A DNA stretch of 64,000 nucleotides from Cellvibrio sp. PSBB023 (GCF_002007605.1 NZ_CP019799.1:3636001-3700000), one strand, 5' to 3'; shown: positions 48,703 to 59,006, counted from the first letter of the stretch. Made by a program: numbers and translations. Notes: a model not told the origin generated them from the sequence alone.

Positions 48703-50049
48703 ATGAAAAAAGACATATTGAACTGCCCTCTTAGAATACTTTGCTTTGTTTGCTTGTCGACCATCTCGTGTGCCCTGTTTAGCCAAGAGCCTTTGATTGA
48801 CAGTGTCGAAGGTAATCTAACGGAAGGCGCGGTGGTGACTCTAAAAGGGGGCAACTTTACCTATAAAATCAATCCAAAGCCTCTGCTTTTCTGGTCAGCG
48901 GATCAAGGTGAAAAACCTAGTATTTTGGGCAGAAAGCAGCAGTGGGATGGCGTTTTTACTGGCTCGATTGTCGATAAGGCAATAACAGACGTAATTGCGT
49001 CGGGCTCAAAAAAAGTGTTGAGGCATGATTACAGTACTGGGAGCGGGGCTCTTCTTGCAAAGGTGTCATTTGATTCTGACCGATTATATGTTTGGCGTAA
49101 AAGATATGATGATTTTGATCGTTTGAAGGATGTAGCTATCCGCACAAGATATAAAAGCTTGGAGAAATTGGGGGCTGCATCAACTGTTTCTGTGGGCATG
49201 TTGATGTCTACTGCCAATAAGGCGATTCAAGGCAAAGTGGTGCAGGCGGAAACTTCAGGTGCTACTGCAGGAACAGTTTATTACGCTAATAACTATGGCA
49301 ACATTTTAGATAGAACATTAACGGCAAGTATTGGAACGGATGAGGTGATGTATTTTTATGCGGAGTCAGACAAGGATTTGAAAACTCCTTTGTTTAAGGC
49401 ATTGATTGACGAGGGCAAAGGAATTTTTTACACGTTTAATCACAAAATATTCCGGATGTGGGGAAAGCATGGCAGTCAGATTAATAATACCTACATTAGT
49501 TTGGACTCTGATGGTGTTGCGGTGAGTGAGTACACCCAAGTCAAAACATTTTGGATGGGTAGTTGGGATAACAAGATAAACTCAGCAACCAAGCGTTGGG
49601 TTGTAGAAGAATTCCAATATCAGGCAGGAACGATTGATAAGGAGGACGGAATATTATTTTATTGGCAGGATCGGGTTAAAGCTTGGGAACAGCAGCGATT
49701 CCGGTTTACGACCTCAGCATACCCCAACAAATATAGTGATGTTTATCAAACGCAGGTTTCCAATGGCGCCCAGCCAGGATCGTTTGAATATTTTGATTCT
49801 CTTTATATAGATGACACATGGCATCGTGTATATATTTGCTCGGAGAGAACGTGGTTTGCCTGTACGCAACCAGAAGTAGTCATACCTGTTTCGTGGTCAG
49901 ACAATGAAATTAAAGTCAATTTGAGGCTTGGTGCGCTGCATTCGCAGCCTAGATTCTATTTTTACGTTGTTAATGCCGACGGTAGCGTGAATTCTGTTGG
50001 TTTTTCATCATGCCCAAAGTGTCCTGAGCCCCCCTTTGCGGCGCAATAA
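48703..50049 (+). CDS. Predicted exported protein of unknown function
   Basis: A 448-residue protein with a signal-like N-terminus (MKKDILNCPLRILCFVCLSTISCALF, then SQEP). The start of the mature region (IDSVEGNLTEGAVVTLKGGNF) resembles an IPT/TIG-like beta-sandwich. The middle ~250 residues are beta-rich and aromatic, with many Trp/Tyr, reminiscent of a lectin or lyase fold but without motifs I recognise. It ends with CPKCPEPPFAAQ. The ATG at 48703 has a GGAG site. It lies among glycosyltransferase genes and may bind or process the exopolysaccharide after export; this is context only. Confidence 0.6.
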   Translation: MKKDILNCPLRILCFVCLSTISCALFSQEPLIDSVEGNLTEGAVVTLKGGNFTYKINPKPLLFWSADQGEKPSILGRKQQWDGVFTGSIVDKAITDVIASGSKKVLRHDYSTGSGALLAKVSFDSDRLYVWRKRYDDFDRLKDVAIRTRYKSLEKLGAASTVSVGMLMSTANKAIQGKVVQAETSGATAGTVYYANNYGNILDRTLTASIGTDEVMYFYAESDKDLKTPLFKALIDEGKGIFYTFNHKIFRMWGKHGSQINNTYISLDSDGVAVSEYTQVKTFWMGSWDNKINSATKRWVVEEFQYQAGTIDKEDGILFYWQDRVKAWEQQRFRFTTSAYPNKYSDVYQTQVSNGAQPGSFEYFDSLYIDDTWHRVYICSERTWFACTQPEVVIPVSWSDNEIKVNLRLGALHSQPRFYFYVVNADGSVNSVGFSSCPKCPEPPFAAQ

Positions 50050-50207
50050 GCAGTGCCTCATTCTTGGTAGCCTATTGCATGAATTTGCATAGCGCTACCA
50101 ACTTTATTGCAGACGATTCTGCATTGATAAAGCGGCTTAAGTATCTAATAGATACCGGATTTTGATAAGATGCGCGCCTATTCGTGATTATCAAAGGATT
50201 AGGCAGC

Positions 50208-51101
50208 ATGAGTTACATCCCCGGTCGTGTATCGGTCTTGATTCCTCTTTTTAATCGGGTTCAATACATCGAAAAAACCCTGCTTTCTGTGCTTGATCAG
50301 AATTACCCTGATATAGAGCTTATTGTTATCGATGATGGCTCGACAGATGGTGGTGATGTGATTGTGGCGAGGTTCGCAGAGCGAGGCTTGTTAACGCTAT
50401 TGCGACATCCTGAGTGCGATAATAAGGGGCAGTCAGCCGCACTCAATTTGGGTTTATCGGTAGTCACAGGTGAATTCATTGCAATTCTGGACAGTGATGA
50501 CCTCTATGTGCCTGGAAAAATTGCTAAACAGGTTGAGTATCTTAATGCGCATCCGAATGTTGGGCTTGTTTATGGAAACGGCAAGTGTATAAATGCTAAG
50601 GGTGATGTCATTTATGACATAAGTTATGACGCTCGGATTGAGCGTAGCGATCCAAATGATCTCTTATTAGACTGTTACTTTCTGCTTCCGCAAAACTCAT
50701 TGGTACGCGCTTCTGTTTATCAACAAGCAGGCAACTTTGATGAGTCGCTACGCTCAGGTCAGGATCATGACATGCTCATCCGCTTGGCTGAGCAAACCAA
50801 AATTGCCCATCAATCAATAGACTCCTTTCGTTACCGCCGCCATGGCGACTCAATTAGTGCCAAGGGCACAGAAACTCGTTGGCGTTGTGGTCTGATTATT
50901 CTTGATAAGGCAGCAAAACGTTACCCCTATAAGCCTTCAACGCTGCGCAAACGTCGTGCGCTGGTAAACTTCCGCTTGGCGCATGCCCTCTATCAAAAGA
51001 AAGCTAATAGATTTGAAATGCTCTGGCGTTTGTTGGTTGCAGGTATATTGGATCCGCTGAGGTCACTGGCTGTATTGACGGGCAAAGAGAAGGTCAAATG
51101 A
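50208..51101 (+). CDS. Family 2 glycosyltransferase
   Basis: A 297-residue GT-A enzyme: VSVLIPLFNRVQYIEKTLLSVLDQNYP, VIDDGSTDGG, AILDSDDLY as DXD metal site and QDHDMLIRLAE. The ATG at 50208 follows an AAGGATTAGG sequence; a GTG at 50184 is rejected. The 158-bp gap before it carries a short palindrome (gtatctaatagatac, 50141-50155) but no convincing promoter. It overlaps the broken GT4 gene by ATGA. Sugar unknown. Confidence 0.9.
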   Translation: MSYIPGRVSVLIPLFNRVQYIEKTLLSVLDQNYPDIELIVIDDGSTDGGDVIVARFAERGLLTLLRHPECDNKGQSAALNLGLSVVTGEFIAILDSDDLYVPGKIAKQVEYLNAHPNVGLVYGNGKCINAKGDVIYDISYDARIERSDPNDLLLDCYFLLPQNSLVRASVYQQAGNFDESLRSGQDHDMLIRLAEQTKIAHQSIDSFRYRRHGDSISAKGTETRWRCGLIILDKAAKRYPYKPSTLRKRRALVNFRLAHALYQKKANRFEMLWRLLVAGILDPLRSLAVLTGKEKVK

Positions 51102-52200
51102 AAATATTGCTAGTCATAGACCGCTTGACCAACCCACATGCTGGTACAGAAGGGCAGTTTTTATTGCTAATTCATTTACTGCAAAAAGCAGGGTGTGAGT
51201 TGCGCGTATTAATATTGGCTAATAGCGAATGGTTAAATGCAAATCCATTACCATGCACTACGGTGATTATTGGCTCATCATCTATTAAATCCCCCGAACC
51301 TGGTGGCGAGCTTATGCGCAGGCGCGACAAGCCAAGGCTGATGGATTTCAATTAGCACATATCTTTTTTAATGACGCCTCTGTGGTGTGTCCGCCAATGT
51401 TTGCCCTTGTGGGTATTAAATCAATTATCTCCCGGCGTGACATGGGTTTTTGGTATAACCCTATGTATCGGTTGCTGCTCCCCTTTACTGGAAAGTTTGT
51501 ATCCTGTGCGCTGAGTAATAGTCGTGCAGTCGCTGAGGTTACCGCCAACGTTGAGAAAATCCCCCAGGCTAAACTACGAGTAATCTATAACGGCTTCAAT
51601 CGGACACTTTCGGCTAATGGTAAGGTGCAAGAACTTGAAGTGCTCAGATTATCTGGTGCTGCCATCTTTGGACTAGTTGCCAATATTCGTCCAATAAAAC
51701 GCATGCAAGATGCAATTAGTGCTTTATCGCGTCTCGATTTTGGTTTCTACAACCCGCATCTGGTGATCATTGGTGCCGGTGATCCATCCGATTTACAGGT
51801 GCTTGCTAGTAATCTTGGTGTGAGTAATCGAGTACATTTTTTGGGTTCGCGTAGTGATATTCCAGACTGTTTACAGTATCTATCAGCTGGACTGCTCTGT
51901 TCTGAATCGGAAGGTTTTTCTAACGCAATAGTGGAATACCAATTTGCAGGGCTGCCCGTGATCTGTAGTCGAACGGGTGGAAACCCTGAAGCGGTTGCTC
52001 AGGATAAAACTGGTTGGTTATACGAAGTAGGTGATGTGGCTGAGTTGAGTCGCGCTATGGAGGCTGTGCTTGCTGAGCCGGAGTGTGCGCAGGCGATGGG
52101 TATTACTGCAAAAAACGAAGCGGAATCACGCTACACCATCGATGCAATGTTGGAACAGCATTTATTGCTATACCGTGAATTAATTGGAGTTAAATCATGA
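51098..52200 (+). pseudogene. Family 4 glycosyltransferase broken by a -1 frameshift at a C-tract
   Basis: The start (MKILLVIDRLTNPHAGTEGQFLLL) runs 85 codons to a stop at 51353-51355. The rest of the protein lies in another frame, which is open from 51289 and reads PRTWWRAYAQARQAKADGF then on to RVIYNGFN, GLVANIRPIKR and the EGFSNAIVEYQFAGLPV donor motif, ending at 52200. The frames join if the run of five C at 51291-51295 had six, giving a normal ~367-residue GT4. It is therefore one gene with a one-base deletion, a sequencing error, or a slippage site. A short product from an internal start (51382) would lack the acceptor domain. Confidence 0.88.
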
Positions 52201-53192
52201 AGTCGGCTGTTATCGAGCTGGCGGGTAAATTAGGTGGTTATCAACTGGCGCGAGTGCTTACCCGCAAACAACCTAAAATATTAATGTATCACCGCTTTTC
52301 GACACAAAAGAAAGGTCACGCAGTAACAGTGGCAACATTTGAGCAACAGTTGCGGCTAATCAAACGTTATTTCCAGCCCATGACACTGGCGGCGCTGGCT
52401 CAAACCATTAAACAAACAGGCCGTACACCTGATAATGCAGTTGTCATTACAGTCGATGATGGTTACCGCGATTTTTATGAAGTGGCATATCCACTTTTGA
52501 AGCACTATCAGGTTCCCGCTACATTTTTTGTGACAACGGGTTTTGTGAATCAGGATCTATGGCTCTGGCCCGATCAGGTGCTGTGGTTATTACGCAATCG
52601 TACAAGCAGTTCTGGCAGTTTGATCGTTGGAGATAAAAGGTTTGACTTAGCCGAATCAGTAAAAGAATTATGGTGGCCTTTGGTGCTCCATTTACTGACG
52701 GTTGAAAACCACATTCGTCTGTCTGCAATTGCAGAGTTAGCTCGATGTTCAGAAGTATCACTTCCCTCCACAGCGCCTGATGAATTTTCTGCAGTGACTT
52801 GGGCGCAGTTAGAAGAAATGCAACAGCAGGGGATTGAAATTGGTGGGCATACGTTGTCCCATCCCTCGCTGGGTCATATGCCTGTTGCTGAGGCGCAAGT
52901 AGAAATTAACGGCAGTTTTGACGTATTGCGCCAGCACCTTGGCGATAGGCCTCGCACTTTTTGTTACCCCAATGGTCAGCCGGCAGATTATTCGGAAGAA
53001 ATTAAAAAAGTTGTCTCCCAATCGGGATTCTTGGCTGCTGTTACTGCGTATTCGGATCAATTTAATACGAACATCCCGTGGGCATGGCGAAGATTTGTAG
53101 GGTCTGAAGCGTGGTTTCAATTTAATAAATCGCTATTTGGCGTTGAGCATTTGGGTAATATCTTGCGTAAAACTACTCGTTGTAATTATTGA
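52197..53192 (+). CDS. Polysaccharide deacetylase (NodB fold)
   Basis: A 331-residue protein with the NodB motifs VVITVDDGYRDFYEVAYPLL (TVDD), ATFFVTTGFV, EIGGHTLSHPSLGHM (GGHTLSHP metal motif) and TFCYPNG. No clear signal peptide; KILMYHRFS near the start is typical of the cytosolic/peripheral group near glycosyltransferases. It overlaps the previous frame by ATGA. It is distinct from the XrtA-type deacetylase at 30632-31540. Likely de-N-acetylates a lipid-linked or nascent sugar. Confidence 0.9.
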   Translation: MKSAVIELAGKLGGYQLARVLTRKQPKILMYHRFSTQKKGHAVTVATFEQQLRLIKRYFQPMTLAALAQTIKQTGRTPDNAVVITVDDGYRDFYEVAYPLLKHYQVPATFFVTTGFVNQDLWLWPDQVLWLLRNRTSSSGSLIVGDKRFDLAESVKELWWPLVLHLLTVENHIRLSAIAELARCSEVSLPSTAPDEFSAVTWAQLEEMQQQGIEIGGHTLSHPSLGHMPVAEAQVEINGSFDVLRQHLGDRPRTFCYPNGQPADYSEEIKKVVSQSGFLAAVTAYSDQFNTNIPWAWRRFVGSEAWFQFNKSLFGVEHLGNILRKTTRCNY

Positions 53193-53200
53193 GGTGAAAA

Positions 53201-54466
53201 ATGTTAGCCAAGAGTAGTGGAAGTGATCTCAATTTAAAAGTTGCTTGTGTTTCCACTGCTACTTTTTTTTGGTTCCAGCTTTATCAGTTAGAGTTTTTTC
53301 TTCATTTTTCACAGCGGTTTACATTTATTGGCATGATGCGTCCGACGGTGATTATGTTTTTAATAATTACTGCGTTACTATTCTTTCAAAAGGATATTAT
53401 TAAGAGCAGGTTGCGACATCCAATTTTTATCGCCTTTTCTGCCTTGGTAATATACTTAATTCTAAGTCTTCCATTGGTTACTTATCCCGGTAGTGTAATT
53501 AAAAAAAATGTAATGGTTTTTCTAAAGGCTATTGTTTTTTTGTATTACACCGCATTGATTCTTGATACCGATAAAAGAATAAAATGGGCTGTTTTTGTGT
53601 TTGTTGCCTGTCAGGTAATAAGGGTATTGGAGCCACTTTTTTTAAACATTACCACCGGGTACTGGGGAAGTTCTACATATATGGGTGACGGTGAGTTCGC
53701 CTCCAGATTGTCTGGCGCCCCCTCCGATTTGATAAATCCGAACGAGCTTGGCTTTGTTATAGCTACAGTGCTTCCCTTCCTCCATTTTTTTCTGCTCAAA
53801 GGTCGTTGGAATCTTAAAGTCCTCTATTTTATTTTATTGCCACTGATGCTTTACGCGTTAATTCTGACAATGTCTCGCGGTGCATTTCTTGCTCTGTTGG
53901 TCGTTGGATGGATAATCTTTAAAGAGAGTCGGCGAAAAGTAGTATTAATTGTATTGGGTATTTTTATTGTTATCGGCGGGCTATCGGTCATGAATGATAT
54001 TCAACGAGACAGGTATCTATCTATTTTCTCTTCCGATGCTGCGCAATCAAAAAGCAGAGATGGACGAATTAACGGAATATTTAGAGAGTTTGAGTTGGGG
54101 TTACAGCGGCCAATATTTGGACATGGATTGGGTACAACACCAGAAGCAAAGTTTCATATATATGGCAAGACGCAAGCCAGTCATACGATGTACGGTGAGC
54201 TTTTAATTGAAATTGGTTTTATCGGAATGATTCTTTTCTTGCGCATGATCATTAACTTGAGGCGACAAATTACATTCTCATTGAGAGCGGAAAACGACGA
54301 GTTTTATGGAACCTTATTCAAGGTTATAAATATCGTTTTTTGGATGTTTGTAGTGTATAGCATTAACTATTGGGGATTGTCTCAATACTATTGGTATAAC
54401 CTTGCAGGATTGACAATTGCTGCCGCAATGCTCTCTAAAACAACTTTAGTCAATGGTAAAAAATAA
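53201..54466 (+). CDS. O-antigen polymerase/ligase family protein (Wzy-like)
   Basis: A 421-residue membrane protein with about twelve helices and the Wzy_C/O-antigen ligase signature LTMSRGAFLALLVVGWIIF followed by a periplasmic loop (GRINGIFREFELGLQRPIFGHGLGTTPEAK...ASHTMYGELLIEIGFIG) containing the family's His and Arg residues. In an XrtA locus it most likely polymerises the repeat units or ligates the finished chain. It sits directly upstream of a GT4 and Wzx, supporting a Wzx/Wzy route. Confidence 0.88.
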   Translation: MLAKSSGSDLNLKVACVSTATFFWFQLYQLEFFLHFSQRFTFIGMMRPTVIMFLIITALLFFQKDIIKSRLRHPIFIAFSALVIYLILSLPLVTYPGSVIKKNVMVFLKAIVFLYYTALILDTDKRIKWAVFVFVACQVIRVLEPLFLNITTGYWGSSTYMGDGEFASRLSGAPSDLINPNELGFVIATVLPFLHFFLLKGRWNLKVLYFILLPLMLYALILTMSRGAFLALLVVGWIIFKESRRKVVLIVLGIFIVIGGLSVMNDIQRDRYLSIFSSDAAQSKSRDGRINGIFREFELGLQRPIFGHGLGTTPEAKFHIYGKTQASHTMYGELLIEIGFIGMILFLRMIINLRRQITFSLRAENDEFYGTLFKVINIVFWMFVVYSINYWGLSQYYWYNLAGLTIAAAMLSKTTLVNGKK

Positions 54467-55584
54467 TGAAGATATTGCTTGTGGCGCGGTGGCCTGTTGG
54501 TGGTATAAAAACATATTTCAGATATATATATGGATCTCCTGCTTTTTCAGATTGCGAGTTTACTCTATTGGCCCCAAACAGTGGTTTAGACGAGCTTGTT
54601 AATCATGATTTACCATCAGGTAGGATAAAGCTAATTGATGCCCCTACAAGCTTTTTAGCTTTCTTAAAATGTTTTCGAATGTGCGTGAAAAATAATGATT
54701 TTGATATTATTCATTCACACGGGTTTTCTGCTTCATTTTTTACCCAATTATCTTTAGGGGCGATAAAAAAACCACACCTCATGACTGCTCATGATGTTTT
54801 TTTGCCGAATACTTTTTCAGGTTTTAAGGGATGGATAAAGAGACAATTAATGTCTTGGGTTTTGAAAAAAGTAACTAAGGTTCTCTCTGTGTCGGAGGAT
54901 GCTCGGAATAATATTTATGAATACTTTCCATCACTACCCTCTGGGCAAGTTATTAATATTACTAATGGTGTTGATACTGCTTTTTTTGCTACAGGCGTTG
55001 CACGGGATTTAAGAAAGGAATTGAACTGTGCTCCCAATAGGCCATTGATTGGTTTTTTTGGCCGATTCATGGCTCAGAAAGGGTTTCGTCAAATTATTGA
55101 AGCTATTGAGATTTTGTCCAAATCCACCCGTGTGGAAACAATGCCTCTGATTGTTACATTTGGATGGGGTGGATTCATTCGTGAGGATTTTGAGTTAATT
55201 GAGAAAAAAGGTCTCTCGGACTACTTTGTGCAGCTGCCAGGCACAAATAATATGCCAGCTGCGATTAAAGCTGTTGATTTAGTTTTAATGCCTTCTCGAT
55301 GGGAGGCATGCCCACTACTGCCTATGGAGGTTTTGAGTGCGGGAACACCAATTATAGGTACTAACTGTATTGGCTTGCGTGAAGTTTTGCAGGGAACTCC
55401 TGCCACAGTGGTGCCCGTCAATGATGCTCTCGGTTTGGCTGATGCAATTGTGCAGTCATTGTCGAGCGGAGATAAGCAATTTATTGAATATCAAGATATT
55501 GCGGTCAAGCGTTTTAGTGCAGTAAAGCATGCTCAAGAATTACATGCCTTATATGTTGATTTGCTGAAGACTTCCATATCATGA
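54466..55584 (+). CDS. Family 4 glycosyltransferase
   Basis: A 372-residue GT-B enzyme: MKILLVARWPVGGIKTYFRYIY, IIHSHGFSAS, TNGVDTAFF, IGFFGRFMAQKGFRQIIEAI and PSRWEACPLLPMEVLSAGTPIIG as donor-binding motif. Its ATG overlaps the Wzy stop by one base (TAATG), and its stop overlaps the flippase start by ATGA. It adds a sugar to the repeat unit; the donor is not predictable. Confidence 0.92.
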   Translation: MKILLVARWPVGGIKTYFRYIYGSPAFSDCEFTLLAPNSGLDELVNHDLPSGRIKLIDAPTSFLAFLKCFRMCVKNNDFDIIHSHGFSASFFTQLSLGAIKKPHLMTAHDVFLPNTFSGFKGWIKRQLMSWVLKKVTKVLSVSEDARNNIYEYFPSLPSGQVINITNGVDTAFFATGVARDLRKELNCAPNRPLIGFFGRFMAQKGFRQIIEAIEILSKSTRVETMPLIVTFGWGGFIREDFELIEKKGLSDYFVQLPGTNNMPAAIKAVDLVLMPSRWEACPLLPMEVLSAGTPIIGTNCIGLREVLQGTPATVVPVNDALGLADAIVQSLSSGDKQFIEYQDIAVKRFSAVKHAQELHALYVDLLKTSIS

Positions 55585-57086
55585 AAAAGCGTCTTGCGTT
55601 AAATACGGCCTCAAATATTGCAACCCTGCTAATAAAATTAGCAATCACTTTTATAATGACTCCTATATTGATCAAAAATTTGGGAAATTATGATTATGGT
55701 ATATGGGAGATGGTCGGCGCAATTGTTGGCTACATGGGGATGTTGGACTTGGGGGTGCGGCCTGCTGTAAGTAGATTTGCTGCAAGATTTATTGCATTGA
55801 AGGATCAGGAATCACTAAGTATTTTATATGCTACTTCATGGTTTTTTTTAATGGTAGTTGGTTTTTTTATATTTGCCCTGTTGCTTATATGGGGTATTTA
55901 TTTCCCTGAAACCATTGCTGAAGATGGTGCGGATAGTTCGCGTTATACTCTGTTGCTAATAATCATTGGTGCGCAATTACTTATATCTTTTCCAGCGTAT
56001 ACCGCGGAAAGTTTTATGGAGTCGTATCAAGAATATTATTTAAAAAATAACATAACTATAATAAATTCCTTTATTGGGTTTGCAGTAATTTTTTATTATA
56101 TAAAACCAGAAAATGCATTGGTGCTGTTGGCTTTGGTAAATACTATTGGGGTTTGCATTAAGTATATTTTCCTTGTTTGGTATTTGCAGTATCGCAGACC
56201 CTTTTTAAGGCTTAGACTTTCCTACTTTAAACTGGATCAATTAAAAACACTGCTGTCATTTAGTGTAAAGACTCTGATTCAAGGTGTTTCAACAAGGATA
56301 GAAAATGCAACGGATTCATTAGTTATTGGTTTTATTCTTGGCCCAGCAATGGTCCCCATATACAGTATTCCTGCCAATCTAATGAATCATATTCGGGGCA
56401 TATCTATTACATTAACGCATGTTTTTATGCCATATCTTAGTGGTTTGAGTGCGCTTAATGATCAGAAGAAAATACAAGAAGTATATCTGGCCAGTAGTAA
56501 GATAATGGTATCTATGAGTCTTATTATGCTCATCGGTGCAGTGATGATGGGGGGCGAATTCCTTCATTTATGGGTTGGCAATCAAATTGCGAGTTCTGCA
56601 GAAAACCTTATTTATATAATTTCTGCATTTACTGTTTTGCCGTTATTAAACCCACTCTCTAGTAGGTATCTAACTGCTATAGATAAACATTTATTTCTTG
56701 CAAAATGGCAACCTGTAGTTGCGCTTTCAAATTTAATATTAAGTCTTATCTTGGTTTACCCGATGGGGATTTTTGGTGTTGCTCTCGGTTCTTTAATCCC
56801 GGCTTTAATTTTTCAGCCCATCTTGCTGTATGTTTGCTGCACACATTTGAATATTCCTCTGAGTAAATACGTTTTTCATGTGTTTGTACCTTGGATGATT
56901 CCCGCGATTGGAATGATAGGTCTCATATTTTATTTACAAAATATATTTGTTATTGATTCTTTCAAAACGTTTCTACTGATTGCGCTCTCTGGATCTTTGA
57001 TGTTCATTGTGTTGGCGATATGCTTTTCGTTTAATACTAAAGAACGAGTGCAACTGATGTCACTGGTTAAAAAAAATCGTAACTAA
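55581..57086 (+). CDS. Polysaccharide flippase (Wzx-like, MOP superfamily)
   Basis: A 501-residue protein with about 12-14 helices. It starts LNTASNIATLLIKLAITFIMTPILIKNLGNYDYGIWEMVGAIVGYMGMLDLGVRPAVSRF in style (key blocks GxYxYGIW and LDLG), typical of Wzx/RfbX proteins. It moves undecaprenyl-diphosphate-linked repeat units to the periplasm for polymerisation. It overlaps the previous GT gene and lies 13 bp before the amidotransferase. Confidence 0.92.
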   Translation: MKKRLALNTASNIATLLIKLAITFIMTPILIKNLGNYDYGIWEMVGAIVGYMGMLDLGVRPAVSRFAARFIALKDQESLSILYATSWFFLMVVGFFIFALLLIWGIYFPETIAEDGADSSRYTLLLIIIGAQLLISFPAYTAESFMESYQEYYLKNNITIINSFIGFAVIFYYIKPENALVLLALVNTIGVCIKYIFLVWYLQYRRPFLRLRLSYFKLDQLKTLLSFSVKTLIQGVSTRIENATDSLVIGFILGPAMVPIYSIPANLMNHIRGISITLTHVFMPYLSGLSALNDQKKIQEVYLASSKIMVSMSLIMLIGAVMMGGEFLHLWVGNQIASSAENLIYIISAFTVLPLLNPLSSRYLTAIDKHLFLAKWQPVVALSNLILSLILVYPMGIFGVALGSLIPALIFQPILLYVCCTHLNIPLSKYVFHVFVPWMIPAIGMIGLIFYLQNIFVIDSFKTFLLIALSGSLMFIVLAICFSFNTKERVQLMSLVKKNRN

Positions 57087-57099
57087 TTAAGGGTGATTT

Positions 57100-59004
57100 A
57101 TGTGCGGTTATGCCGGAATGGCTGTGAGCTCGAAATCCATAAGCGTACTTACACCTGAATTGTTGGGCGTAATGGGTGATTCTATCCGTTTGCGCGGACC
57201 TGATGATCAAGGTATGTGGCTGGATAGCTCCTTGAGGCTTGGGCTGGTTCATCAGCGTCTTGCCATTCAGGATTTATCGCCATTGGGTGCGCAACCCATG
57301 CATTCTATTTTCGGTCGCTACACAATCGCCTTTAACGGTGAAATTTATAATTTCAAACAATTGAAGGCACGTTTAGTTGCGCTCGGTTTTCAGTTTAAAG
57401 GTGGATCGGATACTGAGGTTATATTAGCCGCGTTTGAAGCTTGGGGAATAGAATCTGCACTGATTGATTTCATCGGCATGTTTTCGATTGCCCTTGTGGA
57501 TCATCAGGAAAAAAAACTGTGGTTAATTCGCGATAGAGTGGGAGAAAAGCCGCTTTATTATTACCAATCGGAAGGAAACATTTTATTTGCATCAGAGCTC
57601 AAGCCACTACTCTTATGCCCCTTATTCAAAAAAGAAATTGAACCCGGAGCTGTTGGGCTATTGATGCGTCACAACTATATTCCCGCGCCCTGGAGTATTT
57701 TTAAGAATACATTTAAGTTAGAGCCCGCTCATTATCTTTGCTTCAATTTGGTAAATACCACTGAAGCGCCAATTAAAAAATGTTATTGGAACCCATCACT
57801 AAAATGGGATCATTCACTGAATGCTCAATCGCTGCATGAGCGGCTAGATCCTTTGTTGCGTCAGGTGATTGCAGATCAAATGATCTCTGATGCGCCCTTG
57901 GGGGCATTTTTATCCGGCGGTATAGATTCGTCGACAATTGTATCGCTGATGCAACAACAGTCATCTCGCCCGGTAAAAACATTTTCTGTGGGTTTTAATG
58001 TCGCTGGTTTTAATGAGGCAGAGCACGCTAAGGCGGTGGCCAGTCATTTGGGAACAGATCATAGCGAATTTTACGTGCAGCCTGCTGATGCGCTGGACAT
58101 TATTCCTCGACTGCCAGATATTTATGACGAACCATTTGCTGATTCTTCGCAAATACCAACGTTTATTGTCAGTCGTATGACTCGCCAGCAAGTTACTGTT
58201 GCCTTATCCGGTGATGGTGGCGATGAATTGTTTGCTGGCTACAGTCGTTATGCGTCCTATGATCGTGGTTTCACAATGCGTCGACAAGGCTTGGCTCATA
58301 AACTAATGAATCATTTACCTGCAGCAGTCGTTGCGCAGCTCACTCGACTTGGAAAAGTAAATCAACGCGATTTATCATTGCAATTGGTGCTGGAAAAAGT
58401 GCTGCGGTATAAGGCCAGTTTTAATGCAGCGAGTCCTCAAGCATTTTATCAAAACCAGGTCGGTTATTGGCTTCACCCTGAAGCACAATTAACATCAGCA
58501 ACTCGCTTGGCTTATGCACTGGATAATATGCCTGTGCGTGAAGATCCTACATCGACATTTCAATGGTGTGATATTAATTCTTATCTGCCGGATGACATTC
58601 TGGTCAAGGTTGATCGTGCGGCCATGGCAAATAGTTTGGAAACGAGGGTACCATTATTGGACCATCGGTTAGTTGAGTTGTCACTAACTGTACCGACGGG
58701 TATTAATGTAGTTGGTGGCGTTACCAAACAACCTCTGCGTAAAATTTTATACCAGCATGTCCCTCGTGAGTTGGTTGATCGTCCTAAACAAGGGTTTGCT
58801 GTTCCAGTAGCGCATTGGCTGAAAAATGAATTACGCGATTGGGCAGAGGATCTTCTTTCTGAAAAGTCCCTTGCAGATACCGGAATTTTTAATAGCGATT
58901 TAATTCGTCAAAAATGGCATGCGCATCTTACCTCATCCCATGATTACTCGTTTCACTTATGGTCAGTATTAATGTTCCAGTCCTGGTATAGGAAATATAT
59001 CTGA
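57100..59004 (+). CDS. Asparagine synthase-like glutamine amidotransferase, XrtA locus type
   Basis: A 634-residue protein. Residues 2-~215 are the N-terminal nucleophile glutaminase (MCGYAG with Cys2, RGPDD, FNGEIYN, SDTEV). Residues ~235-600 are the synthetase domain with the ATP pyrophosphatase loop SGGIDSS (272-278) and later LSGDGGDELFAGY. All AsnB key residues are present. Exosortase A loci often carry such proteins, probably amidating a sugar carboxylate such as a uronic acid rather than aspartate. UDP-uronic acid genes in the window fit this. Confidence 0.88.
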   Translation: MCGYAGMAVSSKSISVLTPELLGVMGDSIRLRGPDDQGMWLDSSLRLGLVHQRLAIQDLSPLGAQPMHSIFGRYTIAFNGEIYNFKQLKARLVALGFQFKGGSDTEVILAAFEAWGIESALIDFIGMFSIALVDHQEKKLWLIRDRVGEKPLYYYQSEGNILFASELKPLLLCPLFKKEIEPGAVGLLMRHNYIPAPWSIFKNTFKLEPAHYLCFNLVNTTEAPIKKCYWNPSLKWDHSLNAQSLHERLDPLLRQVIADQMISDAPLGAFLSGGIDSSTIVSLMQQQSSRPVKTFSVGFNVAGFNEAEHAKAVASHLGTDHSEFYVQPADALDIIPRLPDIYDEPFADSSQIPTFIVSRMTRQQVTVALSGDGGDELFAGYSRYASYDRGFTMRRQGLAHKLMNHLPAAVVAQLTRLGKVNQRDLSLQLVLEKVLRYKASFNAASPQAFYQNQVGYWLHPEAQLTSATRLAYALDNMPVREDPTSTFQWCDINSYLPDDILVKVDRAAMANSLETRVPLLDHRLVELSLTVPTGINVVGGVTKQPLRKILYQHVPRELVDRPKQGFAVPVAHWLKNELRDWAEDLLSEKSLADTGIFNSDLIRQKWHAHLTSSHDYSFHLWSVLMFQSWYRKYI

Positions 59005-59006
59005 TC

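Noticed and set aside
51382..52200. A separate complete glycosyltransferase starting at 51382
   Set aside because: The frame is open upstream to 51289 with family-like sequence and continues the 51098 gene; it would lack the N-terminal GT-B domain, so one frameshifted gene is the better reading.
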